Positions 45,930 through 55,216 of a stretch of DNA of 64,000 nt are shown here, piece by piece. This DNA comes from Pseudomonadota bacterium. GTDB taxonomy: Bacteria > Pseudomonadota > Gammaproteobacteria > Steroidobacterales > Steroidobacteraceae. The notes beneath the pieces were generated by a model, which was given only the letters and a program-made list of their open reading frames with translations, did not search any database and was not told the origin of the DNA. Each line of letters opens with the position of its first letter. The first letter of the stretch is position 1. Position numbers and translations under genes: made by a program. The stretch is from positions 1 to 64,000 of the forward strand of contig JANYAE010000115.1 of NCBI GenBank assembly GCA_025355105.1, read 5' to 3'.

Positions 45930-47446
45930 CACCGTACCGCCTCTGGTCCGTCGCGCTCGCCGCCATCGTCGCCTTCGGATGCGCCCGACCGGCCGGCGCC
46001 GATACGGCCGCGCCGCCGAAGGCCGCCGCGCGGACGGCGCCGAAGCCCGGCACCGGTGGCGATGCGCCGGCACCGGCGATCGCCGGCGAGCTCAAGCTGA
46101 ACTACGGGCCTTTCGGCGAGGTCACGGTCTACCGGCCGCGCGGCGCGGTGAAGAGCGTCGCGCTGTTCGTCTCCGGCGACGGCGGCTGGAACCTCGGCGT
46201 CGTCGACATGGCGCGGCACCTGCTGGAGGAGGACGCCGCGGTCGCCGGCATCGACATCCGCCACTACCTGAAGTCGGTGAACACGCCGGGTGCCGGCTGC
46301 AAGAGCTTCGCGGTGGACTTCGAGGGACTCGCGCACGAGGTCGAGCGGCGCCTGAAGCTCGCCGACTACCTGCCGCCGATCCTGGTCGGTTACTCGTCCG
46401 GCGCGACGCTAGTCTACGCCACCGTGGTCGAAGCACCGAAGGGCACCTTCGCGGGTGCGCTCAGCCTTGGTTTCTGCCCGGACCTCGACGTGACGCAGAA
46501 GATCTGCAAGGGCAGCGGCCTCGGCTACGAACTGCAGTACGCGAAGACGCCCGTACCGCCGCCGGTGAAGGGCGTGCTGTTCAGCGCCTCGAACAGCAAC
46601 GTGACGCCGTGGATCGCGTTCCAGGGCGAGGCCGACCAGGTGTGCAGTCCGCCGGGGACGCGGGCCTTCGTCGCCGCCACCTCGAGCGCCGAGCTCGTCT
46701 GGCTGCCGAAGGTCGGTCACGGCTACTCGGTGGAGCGCAACTGGCTGCCGCAGTTGCGGGTGGCCTACCAGAAGCTCGCGGCGCACGCGGCGCCTCCCCG
46801 GGTCACGCTGTCGGAAGTCGCGGACCTGCCGCTCGTCGAGGTGGCGGCAACGACCGCCGCTGCCGCGGGCAGCGAGCAGCTGTTCGCGGTGCTGCTGACC
46901 GGCGACGGCGGCTGGGCCGGGATCGACCAGGACGTGGCGTCGGCGATCGCGGCGCGCGGCATCCCGGTGGTCGGCTGGAACTCGCTCAAATACTACTGGC
47001 AGGACCGCACCCCGGAGGCAGCCGCGCACGACTTGGAGCGCATCGTGCGTCGCTACGCGGCGGCGTGGCGGCGCCCGAAGGTCATCCTGGTCGGCTATTC
47101 GTTCGGCGCCGACGTGCTGCCGTTCCTGTACACGCGCCTGCCCGCGGAGCTGCGCGACACGGTTCGCAGCGTCAGCCTGCTCGGGCTCAGCGACACGGCG
47201 AGCTTCGAGTTCCACGTCGCCGACTGGATCCCCGGCGCGGACGGCAGCGGCCGGGCGACGCTGCCGGAAATCGGGCGGATGGGCGCGGCCGCGGTGCTGT
47301 GCCTGTACGGCGCCGAGGAGACGGACAGCCCCTGCCGCAGGCTGAGCGGTCCCGCGCGCAAGGCCGTCGCGCTCGCGGGCGGCCACCATTTCGGCGGCGA
47401 CTACCAGACGCTCGCGACGCAGATCCTCGATTCCGTCGCGCGCTGA
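45926..47446 (+). CDS. acvB: AcvB/VirJ-like exported protein (candidate aminoacyl-phosphatidylglycerol hydrolase)
   Basis: Two VALFVSGDGGWNLGVVDMARHL / AVLLTGDGGWAGIDQDVASAIAARGIPVVGWNSLKYYWQDRTPEAAAHDLERI modules; VILVGYSFGADVLPF; ATGA overlap with mprF. Confidence 0.88.
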   Translation: MTPYRLWSVALAAIVAFGCARPAGADTAAPPKAAARTAPKPGTGGDAPAPAIAGELKLNYGPFGEVTVYRPRGAVKSVALFVSGDGGWNLGVVDMARHLLEEDAAVAGIDIRHYLKSVNTPGAGCKSFAVDFEGLAHEVERRLKLADYLPPILVGYSSGATLVYATVVEAPKGTFAGALSLGFCPDLDVTQKICKGSGLGYELQYAKTPVPPPVKGVLFSASNSNVTPWIAFQGEADQVCSPPGTRAFVAATSSAELVWLPKVGHGYSVERNWLPQLRVAYQKLAAHAAPPRVTLSEVADLPLVEVAATTAAAAGSEQLFAVLLTGDGGWAGIDQDVASAIAARGIPVVGWNSLKYYWQDRTPEAAAHDLERIVRRYAAAWRRPKVILVGYSFGADVLPFLYTRLPAELRDTVRSVSLLGLSDTASFEFHVADWIPGADGSGRATLPEIGRMGAAAVLCLYGAEETDSPCRRLSGPARKAVALAGGHHFGGDYQTLATQILDSVAR

Positions 47447-47629
47447 TCGCGCAGCGCGTCGCCGCCACGCGCCGTCAGCCGGGAGCGGTACATTCGCGCT
47501 CGGGACCAAGCCCTCGTCCTTGGTTTTGCACTGCAAGACGAATTCGCGACCAAGCGTCCCATATTCGCAACGAATTTCGCCTCGGTTGGGACAAACCTGC
47601 CCAATCGGCGGCGAACCGCGGCTTTCCCA

Positions 47630-47657
47630 TTGCGCGAATACGTACACCCTGTAGTAT
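47630..47657 (+). promoter_or_regulatory. Candidate sigma70 promoter TTGCGC-N16-TAGTAT upstream of TBDR-1
   Basis: Direct reading; about 100 bp upstream of the ATG. Confidence 0.35.
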
Positions 47658-47757
47658 TTTCAGCAACAGGCGGCGGCGTGGGACGGCCGGCCGCGTGGAA
47701 CGAGGGCGCAAACGCTTTCGATTCTGACTGCGTTCACGAAAACATGGGGGCTCGACA

Positions 47758-50700
47758 ATGACCAATTCCAATCGCGCGCTACGGCGCGCGGTCCGCTTTT
47801 CGCTCGCTGCTTCGGCGCTCGCTGCCGGTGGTCCGCTCGCCTACGCCCAGACCGCGCCCGCGGCGAGCGCGCCGGCGGCCACGGTTGAGGACGTCGTCGT
47901 CACCGGCTCGCGCATCATGCAGTCGCCGAACGCCATCTCGATCAGTCCGGTCACCAGCGTGACCGCAACCGAGATTCAGCAGACGGGTCTGACGCGGGTT
48001 GAGGACCTGCTGAACAATCTGCCGCAGGTCGTGGCCGAGCAGGGCTCGGGCCTCGCGATCAGCTCGAACGGCACGGCGACCATCAGCCTGCGCGGCCTCG
48101 GCTCCAACCGCACCCTGGTGCTGGTCAACGGCCGGCGACTGAACCCGGGCGGCGGCATCGGTCTCAATTTCGGTTCGGTGCCGGACATCAACCAGATCCC
48201 GGCCGACATGATCGAGCGCGCCGACGTGCTCACCGGCGGCGCATCCGCCGTGTACGGTGCCGACGCGGTCGCCGGCGTCGTCAACTTCGTGCTCAATACG
48301 AAGTACCAGGGTATCAAGCTCGACGCGAACTACAGCTTCAACAACCACAAGAACGACAGCGGCCAGTACCTCGGCTACCTCGATGCCGCCGGCATCCAGC
48401 GTCCGCCGGGCAGCGTCAACACCGGCCAGACCCAGGATCTGTCGTTCCTCGCCGGCTCGAACTTCGCCGACAACCGCGGCAACGCCACGTTCTATGCGAC
48501 GTACGCGCACGCGCAACCGGTCGCCGGCTACCAGATCGACCATTCCGCCTGCACGCTGAACGGGCCGTCGTCGATCATCCCCGGTGCGCCGAGTTCCATT
48601 AGCTGCGGCGGCTCGAGCACCAGCGCGACTGGCCGGTTCACGGAGCTTGGAACGGTTGGCGGCGCCAACAAGCGCCTCTTCAGCCGCACGGTCGATGCCA
48701 CCACCGGCGCCTTCCGCCCGTTCGGCGGCGGCGACTTCTACAACTACGGCGCGCTCAGCTATTTCCAGCGCGGCGCGGAGCGGTTCACCTCGGGCCTGTT
48801 CCTGAACTACGACGTGACCGAGCACACCAATGTCTACTCCGAGTTCATGTTCGCGCGCAACACGTCGACGGCTCAATACGGGCCGAGCGGCGCATTCGCC
48901 TACACGCTCTTCAAGACCCAATGCAGCAATCCGCTGTTTACCGCCGGAGAGGCGTCGATCATCTGCGATCCGACCAATCTGGCGGCGAACCAGGCGCTGT
49001 ACGGCCTGACGGGTAACAACGTGGAGCTGCGCATCGCTCGCCGCAACGTCGAAGGCGGCGGACGACTCGACAACTACACCTCGAACTCCTTCAAGGAAGA
49101 CCTCGGCATCCGCGGCAAGATTGGCGAGGCGTGGTCGTACGACGCCTATGGTCAGATCGGCATCACGGCGTTCAGCAACAACGAAGGCAATTTCCTCGGC
49201 ACGCAGCAGATCAACAACGCCCTCAATGTCGTCGCCAATCCGGCGACCGGCGGCGTGCCGGGCGTCGCTCCCGGCACCCCGGTCTGCCAGTCCGCGCTCG
49301 ACAAGTCCGATCCGACCTGCGTGCCTTGGAACATCTACGTGCCGGGCGGCGTGACCCAGGCAGCGCTCAACTACATGACGGTACCCTCGACCTGGACGAC
49401 GAAGACCTCCGAGTACATCGCCTCGGGATCGCTCACCGGCGACCTCGGCAAGTACGGCGTCAAGGTCCCGTCGGCGGCGAGCGGAATCGTCGTCAACGTC
49501 GGCGCCGAGTACCGCCAAGAGACCTACAACTTCGATCCGGACTATATCTTCGCAAATGGCTTTGCGTCCGGCGGCAATGGCGCCGCGCGCCCGATCCACG
49601 GCGAGTTCCACGTGACGGAGCTGTTCACGGAAATGCGCCTTCCGCTGATCGACGAAAAGCCGGGCGCGTACAACCTGGCCGCCGAGGCGGGCTACCGGTA
49701 CTCGGACTACACCTCCGGATTCAAGACCAACACCTACAAGGTCGGCCTCGAGTGGGCGCCCATCCAGGACCTGCGCTTGCGCGGCAGCTACAACCGCGCC
49801 ATTCGTGCGCCGAGCCTGAGCGACCTGTTCTCGCCGCCCGTGGTCGGTGCCGGCGGCACTGCGGATCCGTGCTGGGGTCCGACGCCGGCCTACAGCCTCG
49901 CGCAGTGCCAGCTGACCGGCGTGAGCGCTGCACAGTACGGGAACATCGAAGCGAACCCCGCGGCGCAGATCAACAACGTGCTGGCCGGCAGCCGTACGCT
50001 CAAGCCCGAGACCGCCGACACCTACTCGTTCGGCTTCGTGGCGCAGCCCCGGGCGATCCCGAACCTGATCGTGTCGGTGGACTACTACGACATCAAGATC
50101 AAGAACACGATCCAGACGCTGTCGACCAACACGGTGATCGCGAACTGCGTGAAGTCGGGTAACGCGAACTCGCCGCTCTGTGGCCTGATCCACCGCGGCG
50201 CGGACGGCGCGCTGTGGACGGACGTCACCGAGTTCGTGGACACGACCGAGCAGAACATCGGCAACGTCTCGACCTCGGGCATCGACCTCAAGTCGCACTA
50301 CCGCTGGGACCTGGGCAGCATGGGCAAGCTGGCCATGGACCTGGTCGGCACCAAAGCGATCAGCTTCGTCACCCAGCCGCTGCCCACCGGGGGTTCGTAC
50401 GACTGCGTCGGGCTCTGGGGCAGCACCTGCAATGCGCCGCTGCCGAAGTGGCGGCACGTGCTCAACAACACGTGGATCACGCCCTGGGGCGGATTCGACC
50501 TCACCGCGCGGTGGCGCTACATCGGGTCCTCGGAAGTCGACCGGTCAAGCTCGAACCCGCTGCTGGCGGCGCCGTTCTACGCCTCGACGGCGCACATCGG
50601 CTCGTACAACTACATCGACCTGTCGGCGTCGATGCCGGTCAGTTCCGGCGTGAGCATTCGACTCGGCATCAACAATCTGACCGACAAGAACCCTCCGCTG

Positions 50701-50817
50701 GTGCTCAATGGGACGTTCTCGGACTGCCCGAACACGACCTGCAACGACAACACCTGGGCGGGCACGTACGATGCTCTCGGTCGTTACATCTACGCGCACG
50801 TGAGCGCGAAGTTCTGA
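47758..50817 (+). CDS. TonB-dependent receptor (TBDR-1)
   Basis: 1019 aa; signal peptide, VEDVVVTGSRI plug, RTLVLVNGRRLNPGGGIGLNFGSVPDINQIPADMIERADVLTGGASAVYGADAVAGVVNFVL, C-terminal Phe. Confidence 0.96.
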   Translation: MTNSNRALRRAVRFSLAASALAAGGPLAYAQTAPAASAPAATVEDVVVTGSRIMQSPNAISISPVTSVTATEIQQTGLTRVEDLLNNLPQVVAEQGSGLAISSNGTATISLRGLGSNRTLVLVNGRRLNPGGGIGLNFGSVPDINQIPADMIERADVLTGGASAVYGADAVAGVVNFVLNTKYQGIKLDANYSFNNHKNDSGQYLGYLDAAGIQRPPGSVNTGQTQDLSFLAGSNFADNRGNATFYATYAHAQPVAGYQIDHSACTLNGPSSIIPGAPSSISCGGSSTSATGRFTELGTVGGANKRLFSRTVDATTGAFRPFGGGDFYNYGALSYFQRGAERFTSGLFLNYDVTEHTNVYSEFMFARNTSTAQYGPSGAFAYTLFKTQCSNPLFTAGEASIICDPTNLAANQALYGLTGNNVELRIARRNVEGGGRLDNYTSNSFKEDLGIRGKIGEAWSYDAYGQIGITAFSNNEGNFLGTQQINNALNVVANPATGGVPGVAPGTPVCQSALDKSDPTCVPWNIYVPGGVTQAALNYMTVPSTWTTKTSEYIASGSLTGDLGKYGVKVPSAASGIVVNVGAEYRQETYNFDPDYIFANGFASGGNGAARPIHGEFHVTELFTEMRLPLIDEKPGAYNLAAEAGYRYSDYTSGFKTNTYKVGLEWAPIQDLRLRGSYNRAIRAPSLSDLFSPPVVGAGGTADPCWGPTPAYSLAQCQLTGVSAAQYGNIEANPAAQINNVLAGSRTLKPETADTYSFGFVAQPRAIPNLIVSVDYYDIKIKNTIQTLSTNTVIANCVKSGNANSPLCGLIHRGADGALWTDVTEFVDTTEQNIGNVSTSGIDLKSHYRWDLGSMGKLAMDLVGTKAISFVTQPLPTGGSYDCVGLWGSTCNAPLPKWRHVLNNTWITPWGGFDLTARWRYIGSSEVDRSSSNPLLAAPFYASTAHIGSYNYIDLSASMPVSSGVSIRLGINNLTDKNPPLVLNGTFSDCPNTTCNDNTWAGTYDALGRYIYAHVSAKF

Positions 50818-50845
50818 TCGACGTCGCGGGCAGGGCGGCAAGGAA

Positions 50846-50873
50846 AGAACGGCGGGCCTCGGCCCGCCGTTCT
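50846..50873 (+). terminator. Rho-independent-like terminator after TBDR-1
   Basis: agaacggcgggcc-tc-ggcccgccgttct, 13-bp perfect stem followed by cttt, 29 bp past the stop. Confidence 0.75.
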
Positions 50874-50968
50874 CTTTCCGGGGCGCACCTGCACCTGACG
50901 CGTGGCGGATCGCTCCGCCGGCAGGTGCGCGCGGCCCGGCGCTCGGCGCCTGCGCCGACGCCGGGCAG

Positions 50969-51496
50969 CTACTGCGCGCGCATCACCCGGTAGCTGCGGC
51001 GCGACGGTGTCTGCATGAGGTACGAGCCGAGCGAAGCCCGACGGATCGTGACCGGGTCACCGCGCTCCAGGCGCACGTCGCTGTCGCTGACGGTCCAGGT
51101 CTGGCCGTTGTCGAGTTCCAGGCGCATCGGGCCAGCGCGCGACTGGGTGATGCCGACCACCACGGCTTGGATCGACGCCGGCTCCTCAGCGGCCGCGCTG
51201 AACCGCGGCCTGTTGTCGCCGAAGCTCGTGCCGGGGGACGCGGCCGGCGTCGGTGGCGCAGGGCCGCCAACCAGTGTCGCGGCAGGCAACGCGGCAGCGC
51301 GCGCCGTGCCGGCACCGGAGGCACTCGCCGATCCGGCCGGCGGGCGGCCAGCCAGCCGGTCGTAGCAAGCGAGGCGCTTCTCCGGCGCATCGATCGCGGC
51401 GCAGCGCGTGAGCTCGTCCGCGCGCGTGTCGGTCGCGGCGAGCGCGAGCGCGAGCGCCGCGAACGACACGCGCCGCGCCGCCCCTCGCCGGGTCAC
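50969..51496 (-). CDS. Small exported protein A (RLACYDR/LDNGQxW family)
   Basis: GTG start; signal FAALALALAATDTRA; APEKRLACYDRLAG; LELDNGQTWTV...SLGSYLMQTPSRRSYRVMRAQ; 4-bp overlap with the upstream gene. Confidence 0.75.
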   Translation of the reverse strand: MTRRGAARRVSFAALALALAATDTRADELTRCAAIDAPEKRLACYDRLAGRPPAGSASASGAGTARAAALPAATLVGGPAPPTPAASPGTSFGDNRPRFSAAAEEPASIQAVVVGITQSRAGPMRLELDNGQTWTVSDSDVRLERGDPVTIRRASLGSYLMQTPSRRSYRVMRAQ

Positions 51497-52800
51497 AACG
51501 CACTCTCCGCGCGAAGCGAATAGTGCCGACCGTAGAGTTCGGTCGCGACCTGAATCATGTCGCGCTCCGCCGCGCTCAGCAGCGGATTCCAGATGTCGAA
51601 GATCAGGATGGCGCGCGGCGTGTCGGACAGGTTCCAGGCCTCGTGTTCGATGGTGTCGTCGAACACCCAGGCCTGTCCCGGGACCCATTCGCGCGTCGTG
51701 CCGCCGACCCGGAAGCCGCAGGCCGGCGGCACTACCAGCGGCAGGTGCACCGTGCAGCGCGTGTTGGTGACGCCGGTATGCGGCGGAATCCGAGTATTGG
51801 GGTCGAGGATCGAGAAGAACGCGGTGGGTGCACGGCCGGCGACCCGGCAGCGTGGGGCGGTCTCGAGCACCCGCGCCGTGGTTGGGCACTGTGCGATGTG
51901 CCCGGCGACCGCCTCGCTCTGGTTCCACAGGAAGTACGCGCTCCAGCGCCGCGACCCGTTCAGTTCCCGGAACTGGTCGAGCGGCAGGCCAGTCGGAAAA
52001 TCGATGTACGGCTGCAGCCCGTCGCGGTCGGCCACCAGCACGCGCAGCAGTTCGGCACGGATCTCGCCCGCCGCGGCCTCGATGGCGTCGAGCCACGGGA
52101 AGTCGGCGCGCTCGAAGAACTCGATTGCCGGCAGTTCCGGGAAGTGCATCCAGGTCGGCTGAGCAGGGAATACCCGCCGCCGGCCCAAGAGCGCCTCGAG
52201 GCACAGGTCCACGCGTCGTTGCCGGCCACCACCATGACGCTGGCGGATGGCGGCCAGCGGCTCCTCGAGCACGGCGTTCAGCGCCGCAACGTCCGCCGCC
52301 ACCATCGCGCGAGCATGCTGCAGCGTCGCCTCGATGCCGGGCGGCAGCTGCGCGCCGGGCGGCAGCGAGTCGAGTGCGTTCTGGTACATGCGCGCCGCAT
52401 TGCGCGGCTCGCCGGTGTCCTCGAGGTAGGCGGCCTTCTGCAGCAGCGCCGACAAGTGCCGCGGCTCGAGCTCGAGCGCCTTCTCGAGCGCGCCGAGCTC
52501 CTCAGTGCTCCGCCCGAGCGCCTTGAGGCTGCTGGCGAGATTCGCCCACAGCGCGGGGTGGCGCGGGTCGCCGGCAGTCGCGCGCACGAAGAGCGCATGG
52601 GCCTGCTCGGCCGCCCCGCGCGCCAGCATCCGTACGCCGAGCGCGTTGAGCACCGCCGGATGATGCGGCGCCTGCTGCGCGAGGCGCGCCAGCAGCTGGT
52701 CCGACTCCATGATCCGGCCGCTCGCGGCCTCCGCGCGGCAGGCCTGCAGCAGGCGCACGATCGCCGCCTCGTCCAGCGGCGCGGGTAGGGCGGTGTTCAT
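51493..52800 (-). CDS. TPR + aspartyl/asparaginyl beta-hydroxylase-like protein A
   Basis: N-terminal TPRs; NGSRRWSAYFLWNQSEAVAGHIAQCPTT, PTAFFSILDPNTRIPPHTGVTNTRCTVHLPLVVPPACGFRVGGTTREWVPGQAWVFDDTIEHEAWNLSDTPRAILIFDIWNP. Confidence 0.9.
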   Translation of the reverse strand: MNTALPAPLDEAAIVRLLQACRAEAASGRIMESDQLLARLAQQAPHHPAVLNALGVRMLARGAAEQAHALFVRATAGDPRHPALWANLASSLKALGRSTEELGALEKALELEPRHLSALLQKAAYLEDTGEPRNAARMYQNALDSLPPGAQLPPGIEATLQHARAMVAADVAALNAVLEEPLAAIRQRHGGGRQRRVDLCLEALLGRRRVFPAQPTWMHFPELPAIEFFERADFPWLDAIEAAAGEIRAELLRVLVADRDGLQPYIDFPTGLPLDQFRELNGSRRWSAYFLWNQSEAVAGHIAQCPTTARVLETAPRCRVAGRAPTAFFSILDPNTRIPPHTGVTNTRCTVHLPLVVPPACGFRVGGTTREWVPGQAWVFDDTIEHEAWNLSDTPRAILIFDIWNPLLSAAERDMIQVATELYGRHYSLRAESAL

Positions 52801-53032
52801 GCAGGCGGCCTCACGCGGTGCCTTGCGGCGCCGGGACGATTGTAGCGCGCGGGGCGGGACCGGTCTTCCGCCGCGCGCGTTGACTCACCCGCCCGACTCC
52901 GCTTAGATGACGCGATCGCGCACCGGTCGTCCACGCGAGCCCAGCCCACGACTGGTGCGCTCGCCAGGGCGCCGCCCCGCCGCCGATCTGGAGTGATCCC
53001 TGAGCGCGAGTGCCAGTGTAGATCTCGAGCTG

Positions 53033-55021
53033 ATGCGCGCCGCCGCGATCCTCGACTCCGACCCGGTGGCTGCGGCCCGGCGCGCGAGCGACATCGTCGC
53101 CGCCGACCCGGCGCACAGCGGGGCGGCCTTGCTGCTGGCCGCTGCGCTGCGCCGGCTCGGCGATCCGCAACGGGCCGTCGCGGTGCTCGAGGCCACCGTG
53201 GCGGCGCATCCCGGGGTTCCCGTATTCCAGCTTGAGCTCGGTCGCGCCTGCGCGGCGGCTGGGCGGGGCGGCGCGGCCCTCGCGGCCTTTCGCAGCGCGG
53301 TCGCGCTCGATGCGGAGCTGGCCGACGGCTGGTGGGAGCTTGCGGCGCAGCTGTACGCCGCGGGCGACGCCGCGGGCGGCGACGCCGCCTACTCGAACTT
53401 CGAGCGCCGCATGCCAGATCCGCCCGGGCTGCAGGACATCCTCGCGGCGCTCGCCGATGGCCGCATCGATACCGCCGACGCGCTGCTTCGCGAGCGGCTG
53501 CAGCGGACTCCGGGTGAGGTGGCGGCGCTACGCCTCCGGGCGCAGGTCGCGATGCGACGCAACGACCTCGCCGCGGCCGAACGGCTGCTGGACGAGTGCC
53601 TCGAGCTCGCACCGGGATTTGCGCGCGCCCGCTACGACCTCGCCTGCGTGTACTTTTCGCAGCAGCGGCCGCAGGAGGTGCTGGCGCTCCTCGAACGGCT
53701 GCTGGCGCTCGACCCCGCGCACTGGGCGTGCCGCATCCTGAAGGCGCGGACCCTGCGACTTGTCGACCGCATGGGCGAGGCGATCGCGCTGCTGGAAAGC
53801 GCGGTTGCGCAGCATCCGGAAGACGACGCCGCCTGGCTGCTGCTCGGTCACGTGCGGCGCGAGATCGGCGATCAGGCGCTGGCGATCGACGCCTATCGCC
53901 GCGCGCTTGCGCTGCGGCCTGATTCGGCGGAGGTCTACTGGAGCCTCGCGAACCTCAAGACCGTGCCCCTGGAGGCTGCGGACGTCGACGCGATGCGCCA
54001 GTTGCTGACGCGCGGCGCCTTGTCCGGCGTCGACCGCGAGCGCCTCGAGTTCGCGCTCGGCAAGGCGCTCGAGGATGAGCGCTGCTACGCCGAGTCGTTC
54101 GCGCACTACGCGCGCGGCAACGCGCTGCATCGCGCGACCAACGGCTACGACGCGGACGCGGCCAGCGCGGCGGTGCAGCGCGCGCGGACGCTGTACACGC
54201 CGGACTTCTTCCGTGAGCGGGACGGCTGGGGCAGCGCGCGCCCGGATCCGATCTTCATCGTCGGCGTGCCGCGCTCCGGGTCGACGCTGCTTGAACAGAT
54301 GCTGGCCAGCCACCCGCGGGTCGAGGGGACGCGCGAGCTTTCCGAGCTGTCGGCGATCGTCTCCGAGCTCTGCGCACGCGCCGAGGCGGGCGCGGCTCTG
54401 GCCCATCCGGATCTGGTGGCGGGCCTCGGGCGCGGGGAGATCGAGGCTGCGGCCGAGCGCTATCTCGAGCGCACCCGGATTCATCGGCCGCTCGGCAGGC
54501 CGCGTTTCATCGACAAGATGCCGGCCAATTTCAGCCACGTCGGCCTGATCCGCCTGATGTTCCCGAACGCCTCCATCGTCGACGCGCGCAGGCATCCGCT
54601 CGCCTGCGCGTTTTCCTGCTACAAGCAGCTGTTCGCCTTCGGCGCCGCCTTCAGCTACGACCTGACGGAGCTCGGTCGGCACTTAAGCGACTACGCCGAG
54701 CTGATGGCGCATTTCGACGTCGTGCTGCCGGGCTACGTGCACCGCGTCTACTACGAGCGCCTGGTCGCCGAACCGGAGGCCCAGCTGACGGCGCTGCTCC
54801 GCCACTGCGGCCTGCCCTTCGACGCGGCGTGCCTGCGCTTCCACGAGAATCGCCGCGTCGTGCAGTCGGTCAGCTCCGAGCAGGTGCGGCGGCCGCTCTA
54901 TTCCGAGGGCGTCGATCAGTGGCGCCACTACGAGCCGTGGCTGGGACCGCTCAAGGCGGCCCTTGGCGATCTCGTCGACCGCTATGCCGCGGTGGCGGAG
55001 CCGCCGCTGCCCCGGCGGTAG
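53033..55021 (+). CDS. TPR-sulfotransferase 1
   Basis: N-terminal TPRs; 5'-PSB PIFIVGVPRSGSTLLEQMLASHPRVEGTRELSEL; FIDKMPANFSHVGLIRLMFPNASIVDARRHPLACAFSCYKQLF. Confidence 0.93.
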   Translation: MRAAAILDSDPVAAARRASDIVAADPAHSGAALLLAAALRRLGDPQRAVAVLEATVAAHPGVPVFQLELGRACAAAGRGGAALAAFRSAVALDAELADGWWELAAQLYAAGDAAGGDAAYSNFERRMPDPPGLQDILAALADGRIDTADALLRERLQRTPGEVAALRLRAQVAMRRNDLAAAERLLDECLELAPGFARARYDLACVYFSQQRPQEVLALLERLLALDPAHWACRILKARTLRLVDRMGEAIALLESAVAQHPEDDAAWLLLGHVRREIGDQALAIDAYRRALALRPDSAEVYWSLANLKTVPLEAADVDAMRQLLTRGALSGVDRERLEFALGKALEDERCYAESFAHYARGNALHRATNGYDADAASAAVQRARTLYTPDFFRERDGWGSARPDPIFIVGVPRSGSTLLEQMLASHPRVEGTRELSELSAIVSELCARAEAGAALAHPDLVAGLGRGEIEAAAERYLERTRIHRPLGRPRFIDKMPANFSHVGLIRLMFPNASIVDARRHPLACAFSCYKQLFAFGAAFSYDLTELGRHLSDYAELMAHFDVVLPGYVHRVYYERLVAEPEAQLTALLRHCGLPFDAACLRFHENRRVVQSVSSEQVRRPLYSEGVDQWRHYEPWLGPLKAALGDLVDRYAAVAEPPLPRR

Positions 55022-55216
55022 AGGCCGAGCGGACAGTCGCGACGGCATCGAACGCACGCGGCCGCCGGGGCCGGACGCACTTTGCCCGCGACAGGAACGT
55101 ACGGCCGTCCACGTCGTTCTGGCATCATCGGCGACAGGCTGGCACGGCGGCGGTCTGGAGCGCCGAGTTCACGCCGCTCAGCGGTGGCGGCGCCGCGACG
55201 TCCGGCACTGGAAGGG

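Noticed and set aside
44022-46073. 683-aa minus-strand ORF
   Set aside because: Antisense shadow of mprF
47485-47640. Recurring attcgc motifs upstream of TBDR-1 as a repeat array
   Set aside because: Motif is only 6 bp with irregular spacing; not distinguishable from chance without a genome-wide comparison
45979-47727. 582-aa plus-strand ORF
   Set aside because: Out-of-frame shadow of the AcvB/VirJ-like gene, Arg/Gly-rich
47779-50457. 892-aa minus-strand ORF
   Set aside because: Antisense to TBDR-1; low-complexity Arg/Val/Asp composition
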